Shown: positions 18,444-27,774, numbered from the stretch's first letter. The stretch: 64,000 bases of DNA from Vibrio sp. J1-1 (GCF_021728395.1 NZ_JAKKCM010000013.1:1-64000), one strand, 5' to 3'. The notes: a model not told the origin generated them from the letters alone. Made by a program: numbers and translations.

Positions 18444-19634
18444 ATGCTAAAACCTTCTCCGTATGGCTGGATATCTCAGTACTTTGTCGGATTCTTTTTT
18501 GCTTATGGTGTCTATCTGCCATTTTGGTCATTGTGGTTTAAAGAGCAGGGTGTCTCTTCGACAGACATTGGTTTACTTGTTGGTTTAGGCTTGGCGACTC
18601 GTTGTGTCGCGAACCTAGTGATTACCCCTCGGATTCATAAAGTTGAGCGTTTGATGCCAACTTTGCGCTGGTTAAGTTTGGCAGCTCTTATCTTTGTGGG
18701 ATTCCATTTTTTTACGGGCGGCAATTTTTGGTTAATGGCGTTAGCAACCGTCCTGTTTAACTTATGTTGTGGGCCTGTGGTGCCACTGTCAGATGCGATG
18801 GCTAACTACTACGCTCGTTTGAATATGCTGGACTACGGCCGCACGCGTTTATGGGGCTCGGTTGCGTTTATCGGCGGTTCTACTGTGGTCGGTTACTTAG
18901 TGGCAGGGTTTGGTTCGGATATGATTCTCTACACAGCGATGGCTGGTGTATTGCTTTCTCTGTTGTTTGCGATGCGGAATACTAATCCTATGCCCGTCAC
19001 TCTGAGCGCTCAGCATGCTGAGCGCCCTAAATTGTCGGCACTATTAACAGAAAAGTCCGTCCTGAAATTTTTAGTGCTTGTGTCTCTGATTCAGGGCAGC
19101 CATGCGGCCTATTACGGCTTTAGTGCTATTCACTGGAAAGCAGCAGGCCACTCTGAAGATGTGATTGGCTACCTTTGGAGTTTAGGAGTGGCGGCGGAGG
19201 TGGCCGTGTTTGCACTAAGTAAGCGAATATTCGCTGGTCAGTCTTTGCGTACCCTGTTTGTTATTGCTGCTTGCGGCGTGATGATGCGTTGGGGGATCAC
19301 GGCAGGCACCACATCAATTTTTGCTTTAGTTGTTGTTCAGTTGCTGCATGGCGTGACGTTCGCGGCAGCGCACATTGCTGCAATTCAATACATTCAGAAT
19401 TCAGAAGAGAATAAAATGGTCGCATTGCAGGCGCTGTACAATGCTATTCCATTGGGGGCATTTATTGCGCTTATGACTGTGCTTAGCGGCTGGGCTTATG
19501 AGCATTGGGGCTCACTTGTGTTTTGGGGGATGGCTGCAATGGGCTTATTTGCGCTGTTCATTAAGCTGGATCCACAAGAGCCTGCAACGCATGTTGTTGA
19601 CTTGTCGGAAAAAGCACTTGAAACACAGAATTAG
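18444..19634 (+). CDS. MFS transporter, HcaT-like (3-phenylpropionate permease family)
   Basis: 396 residues with about 12 hydrophobic segments. The N-terminus FVGFFFAYGVYLPFWSLWF and the loop YYARLNMLDYGRTRLWGSVA resemble the HcaT/nucleoside-proton symporter-like MFS group, which includes the E. coli 3-phenylpropionate permease. The real substrate here is unknown. It is divergent from the DUF294 gene and is followed by a strong terminator, then crbS. Its place inside the acetate block suggests carboxylate uptake, but that is inference only. Confidence 0.82.
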   Translation: MLKPSPYGWISQYFVGFFFAYGVYLPFWSLWFKEQGVSSTDIGLLVGLGLATRCVANLVITPRIHKVERLMPTLRWLSLAALIFVGFHFFTGGNFWLMALATVLFNLCCGPVVPLSDAMANYYARLNMLDYGRTRLWGSVAFIGGSTVVGYLVAGFGSDMILYTAMAGVLLSLLFAMRNTNPMPVTLSAQHAERPKLSALLTEKSVLKFLVLVSLIQGSHAAYYGFSAIHWKAAGHSEDVIGYLWSLGVAAEVAVFALSKRIFAGQSLRTLFVIAACGVMMRWGITAGTTSIFALVVVQLLHGVTFAAAHIAAIQYIQNSEENKMVALQALYNAIPLGAFIALMTVLSGWAYEHWGSLVFWGMAAMGLFALFIKLDPQEPATHVVDLSEKALETQN

Positions 19635-19694
19635 ACTTCTGTGACAAAGGTTAAAAACTAAGCTTTGTCTCTGTTGTGAAAGCAGTGTTAAATG

Positions 19695-19727
19695 AAACCT
19701 CTCCCTCACGGAGAGGTTTTTGTTTTT
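19695..19727 (+). terminator. Intrinsic terminator between the MFS gene and crbS
   Basis: AACCTCTCC/GGAGAGGTT with a five-base loop, followed by TTTTGTTTTTTT. It ends only 28 bases before the crbS start codon, leaving little space for a crbS promoter downstream of it. Confidence 0.92.
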
Positions 19728-19755
19728 TTGTCAGCAAGGTCAGAAAGGATATCGG

Positions 19756-22700
19756 ATGCAAGGATGGCTGGTGGTTCCCGTTTCTTTGGCGTATTTGGGA
19801 GCCCTATTTATAATCGCGTGGTACGGAGACAATCAGAGAAGGTGGCTAGCTAGGTGGCGACCTTGGATCTACAGTTTGTCCATTGCTGTGTATTGTACCT
19901 CTTGGACTTTCTACGGTACTGTGGGCCAAGCGAGCAGCAATCCTTGGTCTTTTCTGCCTATCTACATTGCTCCAATTCTGGTCTTTACCCTTGGTTGGCG
20001 GGTACTAGCCCGACTTATCCTGATCGCCAAACGCGAACACATTACTTCGATTGCTGACTTTATTGGTGCACGTTACGGGAAATCGCAAGGGCTGGCGGTT
20101 GCGGTGACGCTGATTGCTGTTGCTGGGATCCTGCCTTATATCGCTTTGCAGCTACGTGGCATCACCATGGGGCTGGAAATCATTGCACCTGAGTTAGCGT
20201 CTGACTTTGGTTATCAGAACGACAGTGTCTCTTGGTTTGTGGTGATGGCACTGGCCATTTTTACCATATTGTTTGGTACGCGCCATATCGATAATACCGA
20301 ACACCACCGCGGCATGATGATGGCGATCGCGTTTGAATCGATCATTAAACTGATGGCGTTTTTAGTCGTTGGCGTGTTTATTGTCTGGTTGGCGATGAGT
20401 ACCGAAAGCTTTAGTCTGATAGACGTAGCTACGGAAACCTATCAGCCGCCAAATATTCCGACCTTGCTGATTCATACCGTGCTCACCATGCTGGCGATCG
20501 TCTGTTTACCGCGTCAGTTTCATACCATGGTGGTGGAAAACGAGCGCGCTCAGGATCTGCATGTCGCCCGTTGGTTGTTCCCACTGTATCTGATTTTAAT
20601 GGGTATTTTTGTCTTGCCGATCGCATGGGTAGGGCAAGGACTGCTGAGTGATGCGTCGCCCGATACCTATGTTATCAGCGTGCCGATGGCGGTTGGGGCG
20701 AGCGAGATTGCATTGCTGGCATTCCTTGGCGGCACTTCTGCTGCAAGTGGTATGGTGATTGTCTCGACTATCGCGTTAGCCATCATGGTATCGAATGATC
20801 TGGCGATGCCACTGCTTTTACGTCGCATGCGTCTTTCGCAACGTAATCATCAGCACTTTTCTCAGTTGCTGCTGCGCATTCGTCGTGCCCTTATCCTGAT
20901 TCTTTTGATTGGTGCATGGGGCTTTTACCAAGCACTTGATAGTATCCACTCACTCTCTGCGATTGGCTTTCTGTCATTTGCTGCCATTACCCAATTTGCG
21001 CCAGCACTGATTGGCGGGATGTACTGGCGTCAGGGAAACAAGAAGGGCGTTTATGTCGGTCTTGCGGTTGGTTTTACTATTTGGCTGATCACCCTAATGA
21101 GTCAAACCGACATGCTAGCGGGTAACGCCAGCAGTAACTTTTTGATTTGGCTTATTACGCCCCCAGAGATGTTAACCCAATTTGATATTGCAATCTCTGA
21201 CTGGGGAATGATTCTCAGTGTCGCGGCCAATACAGCCTGTTTTGTCGTGGTTTCTTTGATCACTCGTCCAAGCCTAAGTGAGCGCTTACAATCGGCTTCT
21301 TTTGTTGGTACACCGTTGCCAGAAAGCGAAAATATGAGCCTTTATCAGAGCCGCGTGACCGTGGCTGAACTGGAAATGCTCGCTTCTCGTTTTGTTGGAC
21401 GATCACGCGTCAAGGTCGCGTTTCAGGCCTATTGGAGCCAGCAACGTGAAGAGCTGATGCCGAATCAGCAAGCACCGTCTTCACTGATACGACACACAGA
21501 ACGTGTGCTCGCGGGTGTTTTCGGGGCATCTTCTGCTAAGTTAGTACTTACTTCTGCTTTGCAAGGCAGAAATATGCAGCTCGAAGAAGTAGCGACCATC
21601 GTTGATGAAGCTTCTGAACTGTACGATTTCAGCCGAGGATTGCTGCAAGGGGCAATTGAGCACATCGGGCAAGGTATCGCTGTGGTTGATAAACAATTGC
21701 GGCTGGTAGCATGGAACCAACGTTATCTCGAATTATTTGAATTTCCTCCAGGGTTAATTCAGGTGGGTCGTCCGATCGCGGATGTGATTCGACACAATGC
21801 GGAACAAGGGCTATGTGGCCCGGGTGATCCAGATGACCATGTCCGTCGCCGGGTTTACCATCTTGAGCAAGGGACGCGACATACCTCTTCTCGTGTCCGC
21901 CCTGACGGACGAGTGATTGAAGTGCAGGGGAATCCGATGCCGGGTGGTGGCTTTGTGATGAGTTTTACTGACATCACCGTCTTCCGCGATGCCGAACAGG
22001 CACTAAAAGAGGCGAACGAGACGCTCGAGGAGCGTGTGAGACTTCGTACCCGAGAGCTTGAGAAGCTCAACAAACAGCTGGTGGCGGCGACACAACGTTC
22101 AGATTTAGAGTCTAAGTCGAAATCACGCTTTTTAGCGGCGGTTAGCCACGATTTGATGCAGCCTCTTAATGCTGCACGGCTATTTGCGTCTTCACTCTCC
22201 GAAGTAGCCAAAGACGATGAGACCAAAAAGCTTTCTGCTCATATTGAAAGTGCTTTGGGTGCAGCAGAAGATTTAATTGGCGACTTGCTGGATATTTCTC
22301 GTCTGGAATCGGGCAAGCTTGAAGTTCATATATGTGGTTTTGCAGTTAATGATGTGCTGGCAAATTTAAATGCTGAGTTCAGTGCGTTGGCGAAACAACA
22401 GGGTATTGAGTTCACGATGATCCCCTCCTCACTGACGGTCAATTCAGATCCCAAACTTCTGCGCAGAGTCGTGCAAAACTTTCTGACGAATGCGTTCCGC
22501 TACAGCCCAAAAGGGAAAGTCGCGTTGGGCGTACGTCGGGTTAAGGGACGCGTTCGTATTGATGTCTGGGATAATGGGATGGGCATCGAAGAAGAGAAAC
22601 AACAGGAGATCTTTGAAGAGTTTAACCGAGGCTCTCAAGTTCGCTCAGATCAGGGCTTAGGTTTGGGGCTGGCGATCTCGAAAGGGATAGCGCAAGTGCT

Positions 22701-23190
22701 GGGGCATGAAATTTCGATGCGCTCCTGGCATGGCAAAGGCAGTGTCTTCTCTATCACGCTCGACAGAGCCGAAAGCGTGCAGGTCCTGAGCACAGTGCAG
22801 ATGCCAAACAGTGCTCAGTCTGAGCTATGTCACCTGAAAATTCTTTGTGTCGACAATGAACCAGATATTTTAGTGGGAATGGATAACCTGTTGTCGCGTT
22901 GGGGCTGTGATACGCGACTGGCCGCCGATTTAGTAGAAAGCCTAAAAGCGCTGGATGATGGCTGGGTACCTGATGTGATTTTTTCTGATTACCGGCTAGA
23001 TAACGGACGCACAGGGTTAGAAGTGTTGCAACAGTGTCGTCTTCGCTTGGGTAATCGCTTTGAAGGGGTCATTATCAGTGCGGACCGAACTGACGATATG
23101 CTCGATGGCATCAAAGCGAATGGATTTAGTTTTATCGCCAAGCCTGTTAAACCATTGAAGCTGCGTTCGGTATTAAATCGGGTCGCGTAG
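19756..23190 (+). CDS. crbS: Hybrid sensor kinase CrbS with SSF transporter domain
   Basis: 1144 residues from the ATG at 19756, which has AAAGGA just upstream. The architecture is a sodium:solute-symporter-like membrane domain (about 5-500), a STAC domain (about 525-615), PAS (about 628-745), HisKA with H798 in AVSHDLMQPLNAARL, HATPase (N box QNFLTNAFRYSP, DVWDNGMGIEEE, GLGLGLAISKG), and a receiver with D1078 in PDVIFSDYRLDNG. This matches CrbS of V. cholerae, which together with CrbR activates acs in response to acetate. The partner regulator is at 29522-30151 rather than adjacent. The ligand is thought to be acetate or a related signal. Confidence 0.93.
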   Translation: MQGWLVVPVSLAYLGALFIIAWYGDNQRRWLARWRPWIYSLSIAVYCTSWTFYGTVGQASSNPWSFLPIYIAPILVFTLGWRVLARLILIAKREHITSIADFIGARYGKSQGLAVAVTLIAVAGILPYIALQLRGITMGLEIIAPELASDFGYQNDSVSWFVVMALAIFTILFGTRHIDNTEHHRGMMMAIAFESIIKLMAFLVVGVFIVWLAMSTESFSLIDVATETYQPPNIPTLLIHTVLTMLAIVCLPRQFHTMVVENERAQDLHVARWLFPLYLILMGIFVLPIAWVGQGLLSDASPDTYVISVPMAVGASEIALLAFLGGTSAASGMVIVSTIALAIMVSNDLAMPLLLRRMRLSQRNHQHFSQLLLRIRRALILILLIGAWGFYQALDSIHSLSAIGFLSFAAITQFAPALIGGMYWRQGNKKGVYVGLAVGFTIWLITLMSQTDMLAGNASSNFLIWLITPPEMLTQFDIAISDWGMILSVAANTACFVVVSLITRPSLSERLQSASFVGTPLPESENMSLYQSRVTVAELEMLASRFVGRSRVKVAFQAYWSQQREELMPNQQAPSSLIRHTERVLAGVFGASSAKLVLTSALQGRNMQLEEVATIVDEASELYDFSRGLLQGAIEHIGQGIAVVDKQLRLVAWNQRYLELFEFPPGLIQVGRPIADVIRHNAEQGLCGPGDPDDHVRRRVYHLEQGTRHTSSRVRPDGRVIEVQGNPMPGGGFVMSFTDITVFRDAEQALKEANETLEERVRLRTRELEKLNKQLVAATQRSDLESKSKSRFLAAVSHDLMQPLNAARLFASSLSEVAKDDETKKLSAHIESALGAAEDLIGDLLDISRLESGKLEVHICGFAVNDVLANLNAEFSALAKQQGIEFTMIPSSLTVNSDPKLLRRVVQNFLTNAFRYSPKGKVALGVRRVKGRVRIDVWDNGMGIEEEKQQEIFEEFNRGSQVRSDQGLGLGLAISKGIAQVLGHEISMRSWHGKGSVFSITLDRAESVQVLSTVQMPNSAQSELCHLKILCVDNEPDILVGMDNLLSRWGCDTRLAADLVESLKALDDGWVPDVIFSDYRLDNGRTGLEVLQQCRLRLGNRFEGVIISADRTDDMLDGIKANGFSFIAKPVKPLKLRSVLNRVA

Positions 23191-23202
23191 TTTGGTTAGA
23201 TG

Positions 23203-23224
23203 AAGACCTCCAGTTGGAGGTCTT
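23203..23224 (+). terminator. Hairpin between crbS and fumC
   Basis: AAGACCTCC/GGAGGTCTT with a four-base loop between two convergent genes. The T-tract is short, so it is probably a modest bidirectional terminator. Confidence 0.65.
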
Positions 23225-23244
23225 TATGCTTGAGGCTGGACGAA

Positions 23245-24630
23245 TTACTCAGCCACTCCGCCTTGCGTTAATTTGGTTGGATTCAGTAGTTTCTCCAGTG
23301 TTGCGCGATCTAAGTCGGTTTCCTCTTCAGCAACATCAATGATCGCCCGTCCTTGTTTATAAGCCTTTTTAGCGATTTCGGCGGCTTTCAGGTAACCGAT
23401 AACCGGGTTAAGAGCGGTGACCAGAATAGGATTCTTGGCTAACGCTACATCAAGGTTATCTTGCCTAACTTCAAACGTTGCGACTGCTTTGTCTGCCAGT
23501 GCTGTTGCACTGTTGGATAATAGTTCGATGCTTTCTAATACATTATGAGCAATGACAGGCAGCATCACGTTGAGCTGAAAGTTGCCAGACTGACCCGCAA
23601 TAGTAATGGTGGTGTCATTACCCATTACTTGGACGCAGGCCATTGCAACGGCCTCTGGAATCACAGGATTGACTTTCCCCGGCATGATGGAAGAACCCGG
23701 TTGAAGTCCTTTTAATTCAATCTCTCCCAACCCAGCCAACGGTCCGGAATTCATCCAGCGAAGATCGTTTGCGATCTTTAAGATCGCAACTGCTGCCGTT
23801 TTGAGCTGTCCGGATAGGGCAACGATCGCGTCCTGACTGCTGAGGTTAAAAAAGAAATTTGGACTAGAACAAAACGCTACGTTTGTTGATTGCGAGAGGT
23901 TGTCTGCGAAAAGTGGGGCGAAACGTGGATCGGCATTGATCCCAGTGCCTACGGCGGTGCCACCTTGCGCCAGTGCTTTTACGGCTGGTAAGGTGTGTTC
24001 AATCGCATGTTTGGCGTGCTCGATTTGGTACTGCCATCCTCCTAGTTCTTGAGCAAGGGTGATCGGCATGGCATCCATAAGGTGAGTACGTCCCGTTTTG
24101 ACCACATCTTTTAATGTTTTCTGTTTATTACTGAGCGTTTGGCTAAGGTGACTCAGAGCGGGAATCAGTTGCCTTTCGATCGCCAACGCTGCGCTAACCT
24201 GAATCGCCGTTGGTACCACATCGTTACTGCTTTGCCCCATATTGACGTGATCATTTGGGCTTACGCTATTACCAAGGGTCTCGGCAGCCAGAGTCGCGAT
24301 CACCTCATTGGCATTCATATTTGAGCTAGTTCCTGATCCGGTTTGGAAGACATCAATCGGAAATTGCTCCAGATGTTGCCCATCGATGATAGATTGCGCT
24401 GCATTCGCTATCGCATCGGCGATCTTACCGTCTAATAAGCCTAATTGAGCGTTAGTCAGTGCAGCAGTTTGTTTGATATGTGCCAAAGCAAGGATGAAGC
24501 CTTTTGGCATGGTATGTCTGCTGATTGAAAAATTGTCTACGGCACGTTGTGTTTGAGCCTGATAGAGAGCATCAGAAGGGACTTTCACCTCACCCATGCT
24601 GTCGGTTTCAATACGAAAGTCTCTGGTCAT
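23245..24630 (-). CDS. fumC: Class II fumarate hydratase
   Basis: 461 residues from the ATG at 24630 with AAGGAG upstream. An upstream in-frame start at 24723 is rejected. It interconverts fumarate and malate in the TCA cycle without an iron-sulfur cluster. Superfamily features are SGTSSNMNANEVIA, MGQSSNDVVPTAIQV, KTGRTHLMDAMPI and the signature PGSSIMPGKVNPV. It is distinct from the related aspartase at 33807-35258. It is convergent with crbS, and a TCA enzyme beside acetate genes is metabolically consistent. Confidence 0.96.
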   Translation of the reverse strand: MTRDFRIETDSMGEVKVPSDALYQAQTQRAVDNFSISRHTMPKGFILALAHIKQTAALTNAQLGLLDGKIADAIANAAQSIIDGQHLEQFPIDVFQTGSGTSSNMNANEVIATLAAETLGNSVSPNDHVNMGQSSNDVVPTAIQVSAALAIERQLIPALSHLSQTLSNKQKTLKDVVKTGRTHLMDAMPITLAQELGGWQYQIEHAKHAIEHTLPAVKALAQGGTAVGTGINADPRFAPLFADNLSQSTNVAFCSSPNFFFNLSSQDAIVALSGQLKTAAVAILKIANDLRWMNSGPLAGLGEIELKGLQPGSSIMPGKVNPVIPEAVAMACVQVMGNDTTITIAGQSGNFQLNVMLPVIAHNVLESIELLSNSATALADKAVATFEVRQDNLDVALAKNPILVTALNPVIGYLKAAEIAKKAYKQGRAIIDVAEEETDLDRATLEKLLNPTKLTQGGVAE

Positions 24631-24696
24631 GACTTGCTCCTTTATTCTCAATCCTAAGTCTCTTATCAACCATAGGTGATTTACGAGGATTTTGAT

Positions 24697-24735
24697 GACA
24701 AAAAAGCCGATGCATGAATTCACGCATCGGCTTGG
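24697..24735 (-). terminator. Intrinsic terminator after the unknown gene at 24795
   Basis: Minus strand: AAGCCGATGC/GCATCGGCTT with a ten-base loop, then TTTTTTG. It separates the 24795-25277 gene from fumC. Confidence 0.9.
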
Positions 24736-24794
24736 AGCAAGTGAGCTATATCCCTACAATTAAGCCCAGCTTTCTATTTTGTTCTTTATTTCAG

Positions 24795-25277
24795 TTATTC
24801 GGTAAACAGTGTCTCGTATTTCACGAAAGCCGTTTGAGTCTCGCCGTAGTAGAGTGTTCCTTCTGATTGAATCACCACTCTTAACCAACTTTCTGCTGAT
24901 TTTGGTTTAGGCAGGGTGATATACCAGTTTTTACCTGCTTGATCGGCGGGCTTCATGTCCACTGGTTGAGCATTTTTTTCCTGATTTTCTACGACAGAAA
25001 TTTTTATGCCTTCCAGTGGATAAGCGGCATTCAGAGACAGTTCTAAACGGTCTTTCGTTAGCTTCTCTGAGCGAAACTTCACTTTAAAATCGCCATTTTC
25101 CATATCACACAGACCACTGGTATAGCGGCAATTGGATTTACTGGCCAATTTATAACTTTCACCTTCTTTCGCGGCATGTGGCTTTTCACTTAATGCCATA
25201 TCGGTACCGAAGTAGGCAATTAACGATAGGACCGGAGCGATCAACAGGGCGATAATTAAGTGCTTGTTTTTGAACAT
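24795..25277 (-). CDS. Membrane-anchored protein of unknown function
   Basis: 160 residues. One N-terminal transmembrane or uncleaved signal segment (about 7-27, LIIALLIAPVLSLIAYFG) is followed by a periplasmic, probably beta-sandwich domain. The domain has two cysteines close together, CRYTSGLCDMENGDFKVKF, which could form a disulfide. I do not recognise a named family. It follows actP on the same strand after a terminator, and has its own terminator downstream, so it is probably expressed alone. Its position inside the acetate/cation symporter block is the only functional clue. Confidence 0.75.
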   Translation of the reverse strand: MFKNKHLIIALLIAPVLSLIAYFGTDMALSEKPHAAKEGESYKLASKSNCRYTSGLCDMENGDFKVKFRSEKLTKDRLELSLNAAYPLEGIKISVVENQEKNAQPVDMKPADQAGKNWYITLPKPKSAESWLRVVIQSEGTLYYGETQTAFVKYETLFTE

Positions 25278-25329
25278 CTTGGCTTCCTTGCAACAACAGA
25301 CTTCGAAATAGTAACTGAAAACTTAGAAT

Positions 25330-25366
25330 AAAAAAGCCCCGGACAGGTATTTCCAGACGGGGCTTG
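25330..25366 (-). terminator. Intrinsic terminator of DUF485-actP
   Basis: Minus strand: AAGCCCC/GGGGCTT with an 18-base loop, followed by TTTTTATTC. It lies 16 bases after the actP stop codon. Confidence 0.85.
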
Positions 25367-25382
25367 AAGGTTGTAATTATAA

Positions 25383-27110
25383 TTAGTGATCGACAGCTTC
25401 GCCTGCACCAACTGGTACACGTACGTGTTCAACCAGATCTTTTACTTCCTGTGGTGTTTCAGCAGTTACTCTCGATACTGCAAATGCCACGATGAAGTTA
25501 AATAGTGCACCGATTGCGCCGAACGCATTTGGTTCAATGCCTAGGAACCAGTTACTACCCCAGCTTTCTAGGTATGTCCAATCAGCAACAAACAGAACGC
25601 CTTTGTGTTGGAATACGTAGAAGAGTGTAATACCGATACCCGCGATCATACCTGCGATAGCACCTTCCTTATTGATGGACTTGCTGAAGATGCCCATCAT
25701 CAACGCAGGGAAGATAGAGGATGCTGCGAGACCAAAGGCCAGTGCTACTGTACCTGCGGCGAAGCCCGGTGGGTGAAGCCCCAAGTAACCTGCTGCTGCG
25801 ATAGCCACCGCCATAGAGATTCGGCTGGCGAGTAACTCTTTCTTCTCGGATATATTCGGATTGATAATGCCTTTTATTAAGTCATGGGATATTGCGGACG
25901 AGATAGCCAACAACAGACCTGCAGCGGTTGATAGTGCAGCCGCTAAGCCACCAGCAGCAACCAATGCGATTACCCAGTTTGGTAGTTTAGCAATCTCTGG
26001 GTTTGCCAGTACCATGATATCGTTATCTACACGTAGTTCGTTAGTTGTCGCATCCGATGTGTAGTTGATGTTGCCGTCACCGTTCTTATCGTCAAAGCCA
26101 AGTAAACCAGTAGTTTCCCAGTTTTTGAACCAAGCTGGACGCTCGTCATAAGCAAGGTGCTCACCAGGTGCTGGGTTTACCGTATTCATAAGGTTCAGAC
26201 GTGCCATTGCTGATACTGCTGGAGCTGTAGTGTAAAGAATAGCAATGAAAATTAGTGCCCAACCTGCAGATGTACGTGCGTCACGAACCTTAGGTACCGT
26301 AAAGAAACGGATGATTACGTGTGGCAGACCCGCTGTACCGATCATCAGTGACATGGTGTAAACGAACATGTTTAGTGTGTCGCCACGGACTTGCGTGGTG
26401 TATTCACTAAACCCGAGTTCGGTCACCACCTGATCGAGCCGATCCAGTAGATAGACATCTGTGCCTGCCATGGTGCTACCAAGTCCAATTTGTGGAATTG
26501 GGTTACCAGTTAGTTGCAGAGAGATAAAGATTGCAGGGATAGTGTAAGCAAGAATGAGTACGCAATACTGAGCAATCTGCGTGTAAGTGATGCCTTTCAT
26601 GCCGCCAAGTACAGCGTACATGAATACGATACACATACCAATCAGTAGGCCTGTTGAGTAATCTACTTCTAGGAAACGACCGAATGCAACGCCAACGCCT
26701 TTCATCTGACCGATAACGTACGTTACCGATGCAATGATCAGACAAATAACCGCTACGACACGTGCAGTGTTTGAGTAGAAGCGCTCACCAACAAACTCAG
26801 GCACGGTAAATTTACCGAACTTACGTAGGTAAGGAGCCAATAGCAGTGCAAGCAGCACGTAACCGCCAGTCCAGCCCATGAGAAATACAGAACCACCGTA
26901 TCCCATGAAGGCAATCAGACCTGCCATCGAAATAAACGACGCCGCTGACATCCAGTCTGCTGCTGTCGCCATACCGTTCGCGATTGGGTTTACACCGCCA
27001 CCCGCAACATAGAACTCTTTGGTCGAACCAGCGCGCGCCCAAATCGCAATACCAATGTACAGAATGAAGGTTGCACCAACAACCAGGTAGGTAATAGTTT
27101 TCAAATCCAT
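25383..27110 (-). CDS. actP: Cation/acetate symporter ActP
   Basis: 575 residues, sodium:solute symporter family, with about 13-14 membrane segments. Diagnostic stretches are FYVAGGGVNPIANGMATAAD, WMSAASFISMAGLIAFMGYG, GGMKGITYTQIAQYCVLI, and GTAGLPHVIIRFFTVPKVRDAR. A hydrophilic insert around 310-365 (FKNWETTGLLGFDDKNGDGN) makes it a little longer than the E. coli protein. It takes up acetate for Acs. It lies 12 bases after the DUF485 gene, and the two form the usual yjcH-actP pair. Confidence 0.94.
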   Translation of the reverse strand: MDLKTITYLVVGATFILYIGIAIWARAGSTKEFYVAGGGVNPIANGMATAADWMSAASFISMAGLIAFMGYGGSVFLMGWTGGYVLLALLLAPYLRKFGKFTVPEFVGERFYSNTARVVAVICLIIASVTYVIGQMKGVGVAFGRFLEVDYSTGLLIGMCIVFMYAVLGGMKGITYTQIAQYCVLILAYTIPAIFISLQLTGNPIPQIGLGSTMAGTDVYLLDRLDQVVTELGFSEYTTQVRGDTLNMFVYTMSLMIGTAGLPHVIIRFFTVPKVRDARTSAGWALIFIAILYTTAPAVSAMARLNLMNTVNPAPGEHLAYDERPAWFKNWETTGLLGFDDKNGDGNINYTSDATTNELRVDNDIMVLANPEIAKLPNWVIALVAAGGLAAALSTAAGLLLAISSAISHDLIKGIINPNISEKKELLASRISMAVAIAAAGYLGLHPPGFAAGTVALAFGLAASSIFPALMMGIFSKSINKEGAIAGMIAGIGITLFYVFQHKGVLFVADWTYLESWGSNWFLGIEPNAFGAIGALFNFIVAFAVSRVTAETPQEVKDLVEHVRVPVGAGEAVDH

Positions 27111-27122
27111 CTGAGTGACTCC

Positions 27123-27386
27123 TTACTCATCTACGCCGAATTCACGGTCGATTTTGCGCATCTTCCATGCGTAGTAGAAAATAATACCCAGGAAGGCGTA
27201 GATGGAGCCTTGTTGAGCAAACCAGAAACCAAGTTTGTATCCACCTAGTTGAAATTGATTTAGTACATCGACAAATAAAATGCCGCAGCCGAAAGACACA
27301 ACGAACCAGATGACCATTAGGCCAATCATGAGTTTCACGTTTTTGTCCCAATAGGCTTTGGCTCTTTCTTCACTTTCAAACGCCAT
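27123..27386 (-). CDS. DUF485 small membrane protein, ActP partner
   Basis: 87 residues from the ATG at 27386 with AAGGAG upstream. An in-frame start at 27545 would read through the leader hairpins and is rejected. Two transmembrane segments (about 22-44 and 57-76) lie in a DUF485/YjcH-like protein. YjcH genes almost always precede actP. The role of the protein is thought to be accessory to the symporter but is not well defined. It is the first gene of the actP operon, and its 5' leader carries an unusual set of alternative hairpins at 27479-27516. Confidence 0.93.
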   Translation of the reverse strand: MAFESEERAKAYWDKNVKLMIGLMVIWFVVSFGCGILFVDVLNQFQLGGYKLGFWFAQQGSIYAFLGIIFYYAWKMRKIDREFGVDE

Positions 27387-27478
27387 TGCCGTCTCCTTAC
27401 GATTGGTATTGTTGTTAAAAAAATGTTTCACCATGTACATTAGCAAGGTGTTGGCAAGAACTCTTTTCAACTTTAGTC

Positions 27479-27516
27479 GGGGCGTAAAAAACAAAAAACG
27501 CCCGTAGAATGGGCGC
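27479..27516 (-). promoter_or_regulatory. Leader terminator with an alternative hairpin (attenuator-like)
   Basis: In the minus-strand transcript CGCCC (27515-27511) can pair with GGGCG (27503-27499), followed by TTTTTTGTTTTTT, forming an intrinsic terminator. The same GGGCG can instead pair with CGCCCC (27484-27479), placing the U-tract in a loop. It lies between the upstream control sites and the DUF485 gene, with no minus-strand gene before it. It may be an attenuator or the 3' end of a small RNA. Both are inferences. Confidence 0.5.
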
Positions 27517-27561
27517 TTAAAGCGATTGTAAGAGAATTTAACCATGTTAATCAGGTGTTAA

Positions 27562-27579
27562 ATTAGCCTAAGGTCTAAT
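27562..27579. promoter_or_regulatory. Candidate CrbR operator upstream of DUF485-actP
   Basis: ATTAGCCTAAGGTCTAAT is a near-palindrome of the form ATTAGnC-N4-GnCTAAT. Its minus-strand reading agrees with 15 of 18 bases at 15644-15661 upstream of acs. It lies 176 bases before the DUF485 start. CrbR is a LuxR-type dimer expected to bind such a site. Assignment is inferred. Confidence 0.55.
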
Positions 27580-27583
27580 GCGA

Positions 27584-27599
27584 AATGACACTATTCACA
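27584..27599. promoter_or_regulatory. CRP-like site upstream of DUF485-actP
   Basis: AATGA-N6-TCACA matches the CRP consensus TGTGA-N6-TCACA at 8 of 10 core bases with exact spacing, four bases from the candidate CrbR operator. Catabolite control of acetate uptake genes is well known in related bacteria. The rest of 27387-27774 shows only the leader hairpins and AT-rich promoter DNA. Confidence 0.45.
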
Positions 27600-27774
27600 A
27601 TTTATTTTTTCTGGCGTTATCTTTTCTTCATTGATTTCGTGAAATCTATGGTGATGACCACAAGTTATTTGTTTACATAAAGCTTTCGTTTTAACTAGAG
27701 CGTTGGGACACAATATAGCGGTAGACTAATGGTGTGACTTACGTTGGTCATAAACTTTATATTTGGGAGGGGGA

